Position numbers and translations under genes: made by a program. A DNA stretch of 64,000 nucleotides from Eubacterium barkeri (GTDB lineage: Bacteria; Bacillota; Clostridia; Eubacteriales; Eubacteriaceae), in NCBI RefSeq assembly GCF_900107125.1, contig NZ_FNOU01000011.1:1-64000 (forward strand). Reading direction: 5' to 3'. Below, piece by piece: positions 50,421 through 57,931 of the stretch. The stretch's first letter is position 1, and every line of letters starts with the position of its first letter. Under the pieces are notes generated by a model. The model did no database searches and had not been told where the DNA came from. It worked only from the letters and a program-made list of their open reading frames with translations.

Positions 50421-50620
50421 ACACCGTTCATAAAAGGAGCAGTGAATGCTATCCGGGGTTTTATACCGGGCATTCCCAGGTCATCCTGCCGAAACAGCGC
50501 ATCGAGAGCTGCCAGGCCATGGCCGCCTGTTTCCAGCTGATGAAAACGGACTTATCGGCCCTTACCACAGGAGGCGACTGCCGCTTTCTGTATAAATTGC
50601 TGCAGCGGTCCCTGCACTGA
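50402..50620 (+). pseudogene. Second coding remnant, start codon out of frame
   Basis: The frame ending at the TGA 50618-50620 reads CYPGFYTGHSQVILPKQRIESCQAMAACFQLMKTDLSALTTGGDCRFLYKLLQRSLH and looks like real protein, but has no start codon. An ATG at 50446 with ggag at ideal spacing is off by one frame. A frameshift right after the start, or truncation by the island, would explain this. Family unknown. It lies 24 bases before the next gene. Confidence 0.4.
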
Positions 50621-50644
50621 CGGCGCAGCCCTTGGGAGGTATTT

Positions 50645-51094
50645 ATGACCAATTCTTTAAAAGTACACAAACACACCCTTTTGCTCATTGGCGGCATTGT
50701 CTGGGGTTTCGCTGGCTTTAATATCCTGCGTATCGGCCTGTTGGCCTATCCCCCTTACGTCAGCATCATCAATATCCTGCTGACCCTTCTGGTCTATGCC
50801 GCCTTCCAGTTTATGGTCTTCGGCAAGATGGTACGCAAGCATACTATCCGTATCACCCAATATGCGGAGGATCAGCAGTTTTTTATGAAGTTTTTTGATG
50901 TCAAGGCCTTCTGCATTATGGCCTTTATGATTATCTTCGGGGTAAGCCTGCGATACTCGGGCTGGGTCCCTGAGGTCTTTATCGCTGTTTTTTACACAGG
51001 TTTGGGCGCCTCTCTGGCCACGGCCGGTGTACTATTCATCGTCAATTATGTGAAGGAATGTCGGGAAGCCCGACAAAATGGAGGAGTAAAATAA
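50645..51094 (+). CDS. Small integral membrane protein of unknown function
   Basis: A 149-residue protein with four hydrophobic segments: LLLIGGIVWGFAGFNILRIGLLAY, IINILLTLLVYAAFQFMVFG, AFCIMAFMIIFGVSLRY and VFIAVFYTGLGASLATAGVLFIVNYV. ggagg stands five bases before the ATG. It follows the remnant coding frame at 50402 and is separated from the next gene by its own promoter. I do not recognise the family. Confidence 0.75.
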   Translation: MTNSLKVHKHTLLLIGGIVWGFAGFNILRIGLLAYPPYVSIINILLTLLVYAAFQFMVFGKMVRKHTIRITQYAEDQQFFMKFFDVKAFCIMAFMIIFGVSLRYSGWVPEVFIAVFYTGLGASLATAGVLFIVNYVKECREARQNGGVK

Positions 51095-51123
51095 TAAAAG
51101 TGCATGCTTCAGTAAAAACCACT

Positions 51124-51153
51124 TTGTCAAAGGATTCTTCGATGTGATATAAT
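51124..51153 (+). promoter_or_regulatory. Promoter of the azoreductase-like gene
   Basis: TTGTCA and TATAAT are separated by 18 bases, about 30 bases before the ATG at 51183. Confidence 0.6.
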
Positions 51154-51182
51154 TAAATAAATTTCTGACTTGGAGGAAAATC

Positions 51183-51779
51183 ATGTCCCTGCTTTACATC
51201 GATGCCTGCATCCGAGGCGATGCCTCCCGCACAAAGCGACTGGCCACAGCCTTCTTAGACACGTATTTTGAAACCCATCCCGGGGATACTTTAATAACCC
51301 GGGAAATTGCCAAACATCCTCTCCCGCCCCTAAACGCCAAGGACTACGCCAAACGTGAAGCTCTCATGGCCACGGGGAAGCTGGATGCACCCGTCTTTGC
51401 CCCAGCCTTGGAGTTTGCCGAGGCAGAGCACATTGTCATCGCAGCCCCCTTTTGGGATTTAAGCTTTCCCGCCGTGGTGAAGGCTTATCTGGAGCAGGTT
51501 TCCGTGGCGGGGATTGCCTTTAACTACACCGAAACCGGCAGCATCGGGCTCTGTGTGGCAAAGGATCTCACCTTTATTACCACCCGGGGCGGCATCACCA
51601 CCGGAGATCTGGCTTTTCTGGAGCAGGGGGCCCGCTATCTGGAAGTCCTCAGTCAAATTTACGGTATTGCGCGTTTCCAGTGCATTGCGGCAGAGGGGTT
51701 GGATATCGAAGGACTGGATGTCCCGGAAATTATGGCCCAGGCAGAGCACCAGGCGAAGGAAGCTGCAGCGGCGTTATAG
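51183..51779 (+). CDS. NAD(P)H-dependent FMN oxidoreductase (azoreductase-like)
   Basis: A flavodoxin-fold enzyme of 198 residues. It begins SLLYIDACIRGDASRTKRLATAFL, the FMN phosphate-binding loop, and contains AAPFWDLSFPAVVKAYLEQVSVAGIAFNY, typical of the AzoR/flavodoxin_2 family. ITTRGGI is the isoalloxazine contact. It probably reduces quinones or azo compounds with NAD(P)H. tggagga precedes the ATG. It is followed by the asparaginase gene after 39 bases and may be co-transcribed with it. Confidence 0.88.
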   Translation: MSLLYIDACIRGDASRTKRLATAFLDTYFETHPGDTLITREIAKHPLPPLNAKDYAKREALMATGKLDAPVFAPALEFAEAEHIVIAAPFWDLSFPAVVKAYLEQVSVAGIAFNYTETGSIGLCVAKDLTFITTRGGITTGDLAFLEQGARYLEVLSQIYGIARFQCIAAEGLDIEGLDVPEIMAQAEHQAKEAAAAL

Positions 51780-51818
51780 CCACAGGGTTAATCCCCATAT
51801 TCGATAACGGAGACATCA

Positions 51819-52796
51819 ATGACAAAAAAACGTATCACAATTTTAGCCACTGGCGGTACCATCGCCGGGACGGCACCGTCCGCTACCCAGACCAGCGGCT
51901 ACACTGCCGCCGATTTAAAGGTGGAGGCCCTGGTCGATGCCATCCCCGAGCTTCGGGAACTGGCCTGTATCCATATGGAACAGATTCTTCAAATTCCCAG
52001 CCAATCCATGGACCCCACCCGCTGGCTCATTTTGGTTCACCGGATTAATGCCCTGCTGGCAAAACCGGATGTTGACGGCATCGTCATTACCCACGGTACC
52101 GATACCCTGGAGGAAACCGCCTATTTTCTAAACCTCACGGTAAAGAGCAATAAGCCCGTCGTCATCACCGGAGCCATGCGTCCAGCCACGGCACTTTCTG
52201 CTGACGGTCCCATGAATCTCTACCAGGCCGTCCAGGTGGCTGCTGATCCCCAGGCTGCCGGAAAGGGTGTCCTCGTCGTCCTAAATGATACCATCCACGG
52301 CGCCCGGAATGTCACCAAAGCTTCTACCCATCACATTGAAGCTTTCGAAGGTGGTGAGCTTGGGATTTTTGTGGGGGGACGCATCCAGTTTAACTGTGCC
52401 TCCCTTAAACGTCATACCCTCCTCAGCCGTTTTGATGTCGAGGGACTCACCAGTCTGCCCACCGTGTCTATCCTCTACGAAGCCGCGGGTCTGGGGGATA
52501 CCCTCTGGAACTGTGCCCGGACATCCTCCCAGGGTATTGTCATTGCCGGTATGGGTAACGGCAGCCTGGGAGAGGGTCTGACCCGAAGGGTTTCGGCCGG
52601 AGTGGATATCCCCGTGGTACGCTCCTCCCGGGTGGGCTCTGGCGCCGTCATCCCCGGCGGTGAATTTGATGACGACCGCTACCACACCATTCCCGGCAAC
52701 GACCTCAATCCCCAGAAGGCTCGGGTCCTTTTAATGCTGGCCCTTACCCAGAGCACCGATCCCGGAATTATTCGGGAGTGGTTTGAAGAGTATTAA
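51819..52796 (+). CDS. L-asparaginase
   Basis: Hydrolyses asparagine to aspartate and ammonia. The two active-site signatures are ILATGGTIAG (catalytic Thr) and GIVITHGTDTLEETAYFL (Thr-Asp). KPVVITGAMRP and GIVIAGMGNGSL are further family motifs. Length 325 is normal. There is no signal peptide, so it is cytoplasmic, although sequence motifs alone do not separate type I from type II. It follows the azoreductase-like gene. Confidence 0.93.
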   Translation: MTKKRITILATGGTIAGTAPSATQTSGYTAADLKVEALVDAIPELRELACIHMEQILQIPSQSMDPTRWLILVHRINALLAKPDVDGIVITHGTDTLEETAYFLNLTVKSNKPVVITGAMRPATALSADGPMNLYQAVQVAADPQAAGKGVLVVLNDTIHGARNVTKASTHHIEAFEGGELGIFVGGRIQFNCASLKRHTLLSRFDVEGLTSLPTVSILYEAAGLGDTLWNCARTSSQGIVIAGMGNGSLGEGLTRRVSAGVDIPVVRSSRVGSGAVIPGGEFDDDRYHTIPGNDLNPQKARVLLMLALTQSTDPGIIREWFEEY

Positions 52797-52823
52797 GGAC
52801 ATCATCATTAATTTGCATCAAAA

Positions 52824-52856
52824 TTGTAAAATTTGCAGCCAATGTAAATTTTACAA
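52824..52856 (+). terminator. AT-rich hairpin after the asparaginase gene
   Basis: A perfect inverted repeat, ttgtaaaattt / aaattttacaa, with an 11-base loop lies 27 bases after the stop. It lacks a clear T tract, so it may be a weak terminator or an operator. Confidence 0.4.
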
Positions 52857-52864
52857 AATAGCTC

Positions 52865-52924
52865 TTGACTTATTTTTCATACGGCTGTATAATAAATTTG
52901 TATCAGCCGAAGGGAAGCCTTCGG
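52865..52924 (+). promoter_or_regulatory. Promoter 1 of the hydrogenase region, with hairpin
   Basis: TTGACT and TATAAT are separated by 17 bases (52865-52893). The transcript would immediately contain the hairpin ccgaagg-gaag-ccttcgg (52906-52924). No gene follows within 400 bases, so this promoter gives a long leader or a separate RNA. Confidence 0.55.
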
Positions 52925-53005
52925 GGGAAGGGAGCGATTCTTGTGTTATTCTATAGCTATATCGCTGCAGAGTTAGCCGCTAAGAGCATGTCTAAATAAT
53001 TCGAC

Positions 53006-53035
53006 TTGACATGTCTAAAAATAATTTGATAAAAT
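53006..53035 (+). promoter_or_regulatory. Promoter 2 of the hydrogenase region
   Basis: TTGACA and TAAAAT are separated by 18 bases. The sequence catgtctaaa-taatt occurs twice around it (52988-53003 and 53010-53026), as a direct repeat that could be a regulator site. Confidence 0.6.
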
Positions 53036-53049
53036 AGTATTACCGAGTT

Positions 53050-53093
53050 GCGAGAGCGTAAGTCCAGGAATGGACCTGCGCTCTCGCTTTTTT
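53050..53093 (+). terminator. Hairpin terminator just after promoter 2
   Basis: The stem gcgagagcg / cgctctcgc, extended by gtcc / ggac, is followed by six T residues. It lies only about 10 bases after the expected transcription start, so it would stop most transcripts early unless read through. Confidence 0.75.
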
Positions 53094-53095
53094 GC

Positions 53096-53190
53096 GGTGC
53101 TGTCCAAATCTTGATTTGGTCAACAGCACCCATGAAAGGCTGGCCCAGGAGTCCGAGCCAAAGGCGACAGACCCGGGATATCAAGTCCTC
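53096..53190 (+). repeat. Structured intergenic repeat, copy 3
   Basis: A hairpin ggtgctgt / acagcacc with inner ccaaatc / gatttgg (53096-53130) is followed by sequence that shares gatttgg, agcacccatg and gagccaaaggcga with copy 1 (1-49). The second half seen in copies 1 and 2 is missing. It lies in the leader of the hydrogenase operon, after a hairpin terminator. Confidence 0.55.
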
Positions 53191-53293
53191 ATACATGGAT
53201 AACCTGATCATTTTCAATAAAATATTATCACAATCAATAATATTTTATTTTTTCTCTTCCCATCTTCTCACAAAAATGCTATGATAATCAAAG

Positions 53294-53311
53294 TTAATAA
53301 AATTTTATCAA
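53294..53311. promoter_or_regulatory. Palindrome directly upstream of the hydrogenase operon start
   Basis: The near-perfect palindrome ttaataaaattttatcaa lies 2 bases before the ribosome-binding site. A second AT-rich hairpin, aataaaatatta / taatattttatt, occurs at about 53217-53248. These are candidate binding sites for a redox regulator, perhaps of the Rex type, but do not match its consensus exactly. Confidence 0.35.
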
Positions 53312-53330
53312 TTGGAGAGAGAAAATTATT

Positions 53331-55172
53331 ATGTCTAGGTTGAGTATCATTACGAAAAGCCGGGCTCAGCAGGTTGTGGAAGGGTTGTATAAAAACCTGG
53401 AGCAACGCATTGTGGCCAGTCCTCCGGGGTTATGCCCTGTGGATATTTCACACGCCTTCCTTCAGCTCTGTCACGCACAGACCTGTGGAAAATGTACCCC
53501 CTGCCGCATCGGGCTGGGACAAATGGGGAATCTCATGGTGGATATTTTAGAGGGCCGGGGCTCCATGGCCACCATCGACACCCTGGAGAAAACCGCCCGG
53601 GTGGTTTATGAAACGGCAGACTGCGCTATCGGCTATGAAGCGGCCCATATGATTCTAAAGGGATTGGCTGGCTTCCGGGATGATTTTGAGGAGCACGTCA
53701 CCCATAACCGCTGTATCTGCCACTTAGACCAACCGGTGCCTTGTGTGGCCCTGTGCCCTGCCGGTGTGGATATCCCAGGTTATCTGGCTCTGGTGGGCGA
53801 AGGCCGCCACCAGGATGCGGTACGGCTCATCCGAAAGGATAATCCCTTCGTCACGGCCTGCGCCATGGTCTGTGAGCATCCCTGCGAGGCCCGCTGCCGC
53901 CGGAATATGGTGGACAGCTCCGTCAACATCCGGGGGATCAAGCGCTATGCCATCGATCACGCCGGGGATGTCCCCGTGCCGGATAACGCCGCATCCACAG
54001 GGAAACGCATCGCCGTCATCGGCGGTGGTCCCAGCGGCTTAAGTGCTGCCTATTATCTCCAGCTCATGGGCCATCAAACCACCGTCTTTGAACAGCGGGA
54101 AGCCCTGGGGGGAATGCTGCGCTACGGTATTCCGGGCTACCGGCTGCCGGAATCCGATTTGGATGGGGATATCAATGCCATCCTCTCCACTGGCGTGGAA
54201 TGCCATTTAAATACCCCCATTGGCGGCGGGAAGGGCATCACCCTGGAGGCTCTTCAGAAAAATTACGATGCGGTTTACATTGCCATTGGTGCCCATAAGG
54301 ACAAGAAAATCGGCATCGACGGTGAAGAGGGACCAGATGTCATTTCCGCAGTGGATATGCTCCGGGATATCGGCGAGGGCCGGATGCCCGACTTCACCGG
54401 GAAGACCGTCATGGTCATCGGCGGGGGCAATGTGGCCATGGATGTCTCCCGGACGGCCATCCGTCTGGGGGCCGACCAGGTGGGTGTGGTCTACCGTCGC
54501 CGGAAGGCAGATATGACCGCCCTTCCAGACGAAATTGAAGGGGCTGAAGCCGAAGGGGTTCAGATTTTAGAGCTCCATGCCCCTAAATTTATTGAGCGGG
54601 ATGCTGCGGGCCACGTCAGTGCCCTTTGGGCCGACCCCAAGGTAATCGGGCTGATGGACGCTGCCGGACGTCCCCGCCCGGCGGATTCCACCGAGGATGC
54701 TCGGGCTATTCCCTGTGATACCATCATTGTCGCCATCGGTCAGGAAATTGACTCCAATCATTTTGCTGAAGGCGGACTCCCCGTCGCCCGGGGCAGCCTG
54801 GTGACCGATGCTGCCGGTGCGGTGGTGGGCTTCCCTGGTGTCTATGCCGGAGGAGACTGTGCTACCGGACCTGCCACTGTCATTAAAGCCGTGGCCACCG
54901 GTAAGGTGGTGGCCGCCAATATCGACAATTACCTGGGCTTCCACCACGCCATTACCTGTGATGTGGAAATCCCTGCCCCCCGTATGGGAGATCTGCCGGC
55001 CTGCGGCCGCGTAACCATGAAGGAACGCAACGCCAATGCCCGCCGCCAGGACTTTGAGCAGGTGGAATATGGCATGACCTGCCAGGAAGCGGAGCAGGAA
55101 TCATCCCGCTGTCTGCGGTGTGATCACTTCGGCATCAGCGCATTAAAAGGAGGGAGGGTTAACCAATGGTAA
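53331..55172 (+). CDS. NuoF-fragment/GltD-like flavoprotein subunit (HylB-like electron transfer)
   Basis: A 613-residue electron-transfer protein. The N-terminal part has the 4Fe-4S motif of NADH dehydrogenase NuoF (C52, C55, C58 and C98 in CGKCTPCRIGLGQM). Then a GltD-like domain follows: Cys clusters in CVALCPAGVDIPGY and CEHPCEARCRR, the FAD site AVIGGGPSGLSAA (228-240) and the NAD(P) site VIGGGNVAMD (362-371). The C-terminus carries another Cys pair (SRCLRCDHFG). Such proteins occur beside formate dehydrogenases and [FeFe] hydrogenases. It overlaps the hydrogenase gene by seven bases and is probably its NAD(P)H-linked partner. Confidence 0.88.
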   Translation: MSRLSIITKSRAQQVVEGLYKNLEQRIVASPPGLCPVDISHAFLQLCHAQTCGKCTPCRIGLGQMGNLMVDILEGRGSMATIDTLEKTARVVYETADCAIGYEAAHMILKGLAGFRDDFEEHVTHNRCICHLDQPVPCVALCPAGVDIPGYLALVGEGRHQDAVRLIRKDNPFVTACAMVCEHPCEARCRRNMVDSSVNIRGIKRYAIDHAGDVPVPDNAASTGKRIAVIGGGPSGLSAAYYLQLMGHQTTVFEQREALGGMLRYGIPGYRLPESDLDGDINAILSTGVECHLNTPIGGGKGITLEALQKNYDAVYIAIGAHKDKKIGIDGEEGPDVISAVDMLRDIGEGRMPDFTGKTVMVIGGGNVAMDVSRTAIRLGADQVGVVYRRRKADMTALPDEIEGAEAEGVQILELHAPKFIERDAAGHVSALWADPKVIGLMDAAGRPRPADSTEDARAIPCDTIIVAIGQEIDSNHFAEGGLPVARGSLVTDAAGAVVGFPGVYAGGDCATGPATVIKAVATGKVVAANIDNYLGFHHAITCDVEIPAPRMGDLPACGRVTMKERNANARRQDFEQVEYGMTCQEAEQESSRCLRCDHFGISALKGGRVNQW

Positions 55173-56932
55173 AGGTGACCATCAACAATAAGGAAATCGA
55201 GGTAGCTGAGCACTCTACCATTATGGAGGCCTGCGAAAAAGCGGGCTGGCCGGTGCCCAGCCTGTGCTACCTAAGGGATATCAACGAAATCGGGGCCTGC
55301 CGCATCTGCGTCGTGGAAATTGACGGGGTGGACCGATTGGTGACTTCCTGTAATAATGAAGTGTGTGAGGGGATGGTGGTTTCCACCAACTCCCCCAAGG
55401 TACGGGAGGCCCGTCGGACGAACCTGTCCCTCATCCTCTCCCAGCACGACGGCCACTGCCCCACCTGTGCCCGTAACGGCAATTGCACCCTCCAGAATAT
55501 CAGCTACGATTTAGGAATTGAGGACAGCCTGTATAAAAAGGATGTACCGGAAAATAACTGGCCCCAGGACTTTCCCCTTATTCGGAATGAATCCAAGTGC
55601 ATCAAGTGTATGCGCTGTATCCAAATCTGTGATAAGGTCCAGGGCCTGGGGATTTGGGACATTGCCAAATCCGGTTCCCGGACCACCGTGGATGTCTCTG
55701 GTGGCCGGAAGATTACCGAGGCCGATTGTGCGGTCTGTGGCCAATGCGTCACCCACTGTCCGGTGGGCGCCCTTCGGGGACGGGATGATAAGCCCCAGAT
55801 TTTCGCCTGGAACAAGGCCGTCAGTAACCCCGATGTCGTCGCTGTGGTCCAGGTGGCACCCTCGGTCCGGGCTGCCTGGGGCGAAGCCCTGGGTATTCCC
55901 CGGGACAAGGCGACCCCTGGCCGTTTAGCTGCCGCACTGCGCCTCTGTGGCTTCGACTACGTGTTCGATACTAACTTCGGGGCAGACCTGACCATCATGG
56001 AAGAGGGCAGCGAATTCCTGGCCCGCATCGGAAGTGGCCAGACCCATCGCTACCCCATGTTTACCTCCTGCTGCCCAGGGTGGGTGCGCTTCTTAAAATC
56101 CCAATACCCGGATATGGTGGACGATTTATCCACTGCCAAATCTCCCCAGCAGATGCAGGGAGCGGTGATTAAGTCCGCCTTTGCTCAGAAGGCCGGTATC
56201 GATCCTGACAATATTTTCTCTGTGTCCATCATGCCCTGTCTGGCGAAAAAAACAGAGTGCGATATTCCCAGCATCAATGATGGGGATGGGGATAAAGATG
56301 TGGATCTGGTGTTGACTACCCGGGAGCTGGTGCGTCAGCTGCGATCCTTAAACATCAATGTAGCCGATCTCCCAGAAGAATCCTTTGATTCTCCTCTGAG
56401 TAGCGGAACCGGTGCCGCCGTCATCTTTGGGGCCACTGGGGGTGTTATGGAAGCTGCCCTGCGCTCCTGCTACTTCCTGGCCACAGGCGAAAACCCAGGG
56501 CCTGACGATTTCCGGGATGTCCGGGGTAACCGGGGCTGGCGGGAAGCCACCTTCGATGTCAAGGGCACCTTGGTGCGCACCGCCGTGGTCAGCGGCCTGG
56601 GCAACGCCCGGGAGCTGATCCGTGCCCTGCGCCGGGGTGAGGTCGCCTATGACTTCGTAGAAGTCATGGCCTGCCCTGGGGGCTGTGTCGGCGGTGGGGG
56701 GCAACCCATCCACGATGGCTTGGAGCTCGCTGAAGTCCGTGGGCGGAATCTGTATAACCTGGATAAAATGGCTGCCCGACGATTCTCCCACGAAAATCCG
56801 GAGGTCCTGGCTCTGTACAAAGACTATTTGGGAGAACCACTTTCCCATGAAGCCCATTGGCTCCTCCACACCGACCACCACACCTGGGATCTCCCGATGA
56901 CACCCCATCCGGACCCTGACGTCCTTCTCTAA
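55166..56932 (+). CDS. hydA: [FeFe] hydrogenase catalytic subunit
   Basis: Reversibly reduces protons to H2. The N-terminal [2Fe-2S] domain has C34, C45, C48 and C62. A His-Cys3 cluster follows (H94, C98, C101, C107), then two [4Fe-4S] clusters (C145-C155 and C188-C198). The H-cluster motifs are all intact: TSCCPGW (300-306), MPCLAKKTE (356-364) and MACPGGC (501-507). Length is 588 residues, typical of monomer-type or subunit M3 enzymes. aaaggaggg precedes the ATG. With the upstream NuoF/GltD-like protein it likely forms an NAD(P)-linked complex, and bifurcation is possible but not shown. Confidence 0.95.
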   Translation: MVKVTINNKEIEVAEHSTIMEACEKAGWPVPSLCYLRDINEIGACRICVVEIDGVDRLVTSCNNEVCEGMVVSTNSPKVREARRTNLSLILSQHDGHCPTCARNGNCTLQNISYDLGIEDSLYKKDVPENNWPQDFPLIRNESKCIKCMRCIQICDKVQGLGIWDIAKSGSRTTVDVSGGRKITEADCAVCGQCVTHCPVGALRGRDDKPQIFAWNKAVSNPDVVAVVQVAPSVRAAWGEALGIPRDKATPGRLAAALRLCGFDYVFDTNFGADLTIMEEGSEFLARIGSGQTHRYPMFTSCCPGWVRFLKSQYPDMVDDLSTAKSPQQMQGAVIKSAFAQKAGIDPDNIFSVSIMPCLAKKTECDIPSINDGDGDKDVDLVLTTRELVRQLRSLNINVADLPEESFDSPLSSGTGAAVIFGATGGVMEAALRSCYFLATGENPGPDDFRDVRGNRGWREATFDVKGTLVRTAVVSGLGNARELIRALRRGEVAYDFVEVMACPGGCVGGGGQPIHDGLELAEVRGRNLYNLDKMAARRFSHENPEVLALYKDYLGEPLSHEAHWLLHTDHHTWDLPMTPHPDPDVLL

Positions 56933-56970
56933 ACCCATCGTTATTTTACTGCATTTACCAACAACTATTT

Positions 56971-57020
56971 AAAAGAAACGCCGCCCACCCCAGAAGGGAA
57001 TGAGCGGCTTTTCTTTTCTC
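56971..57020 (+). terminator. Terminator after hydA
   Basis: The stem gccgc / gcggc, extended by aaaag / ctttt, is followed by cttttctc, 40 bases after the hydA stop. Confidence 0.65.
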
Positions 57021-57067
57021 CTCCTCCATGATAAAATAAATCCCATAAAATTTCAGGAGGAACAACT

Positions 57068-57904
57068 ATGCTCGGTGCTATTTTAGGGGACATCATCGGC
57101 AGTCCCTACGAATTCGATCACAACAATATCAAAACCACGGAATTCCCATTGTTTTCAGAGGCATCTCATTTTACAGACGATACCATTATGACCCTGGCGG
57201 TGGCCCAGGGACTGACCCGGGGCTACCAAAACCCGGAGAAAACCGCCCAGGAGATTATTACTGCCATGCAGGACTGGGGAAAGCGCTATCCCGACGGCGG
57301 GTACGGCGCCCACTTTGGAGACTGGCTGTACGCCCCGGACCCGAAGCCCTACGGCAGCTTTGGTAACGGCGCAGCCATGCGGGTCAGCTCTGTATCCTGG
57401 CTGTACAACACCCTGGATGAGGTGGAGCACTACGCTGCCATCTCTGCCGGGGTGACCCACGACCATCCCGAGGGCATTAAGGGAGCCCAGGCTACTGCTG
57501 CCGCCATCTTTTTGGCCCGCAAAGGCACACTCAAGGATGAAATCCGCCGGTACATCACCGATACCTACGGCTACGATTTAAGCCGCACCTGCGACGACAT
57601 CCGGCCCACCTACCATCATGTGGAATCCTGTCAGGAAACAGTTCCCCAGGCCATAACAGCATTCTTAGAGGGTGAGGATTTTGAATCCGTCATCCGTCTG
57701 GCAGTTTCCCTGGGGGGAGACAGTGACACCCTGGCGGCCATTGCCGGATCCATTGCCGAAGCCTGCTACCCCATCCCCGATGCCCTCGCAGATCAGGGTA
57801 TGGCCCGTCTGGATGCCGATCTCGAAGACGCCTTGTATCAGTTCTATGCCTTTGCGGTGGCGGCGGAGGTGGAAGCCCGGGAAGCCAAACCGGTGACCTC
57901 CTAA
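57068..57904 (+). CDS. ADP-ribosylglycohydrolase family protein
   Basis: A 278-residue enzyme of the DraG/ARH family, which removes ADP-ribose from proteins or small molecules with Mg2+. The metal-binding motif SHFTDDTIMTLAVAQGL at the N-terminus and SLGGDSDTLAAIAGSIAEA near the C-terminus are both intact. aggagga precedes the ATG. It stands alone between terminators. It is the third ADP-ribose-related gene of the window, with the macrodomain and sirtuin, but is not in their operon and does not sit next to dinitrogenase genes. Confidence 0.92.
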   Translation: MLGAILGDIIGSPYEFDHNNIKTTEFPLFSEASHFTDDTIMTLAVAQGLTRGYQNPEKTAQEIITAMQDWGKRYPDGGYGAHFGDWLYAPDPKPYGSFGNGAAMRVSSVSWLYNTLDEVEHYAAISAGVTHDHPEGIKGAQATAAAIFLARKGTLKDEIRRYITDTYGYDLSRTCDDIRPTYHHVESCQETVPQAITAFLEGEDFESVIRLAVSLGGDSDTLAAIAGSIAEACYPIPDALADQGMARLDADLEDALYQFYAFAVAAEVEAREAKPVTS

Positions 57905-57931
57905 GCCCCAGGTTCTGGTCGCCCCACTACC

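Noticed and set aside
53096-53190. Possible molybdenum-cofactor or other known riboswitch in repeat copy 3
   Set aside because: Some short blocks are reminiscent, but the order and pairing do not fit any consensus I can recall, and the downstream genes are for hydrogenase.
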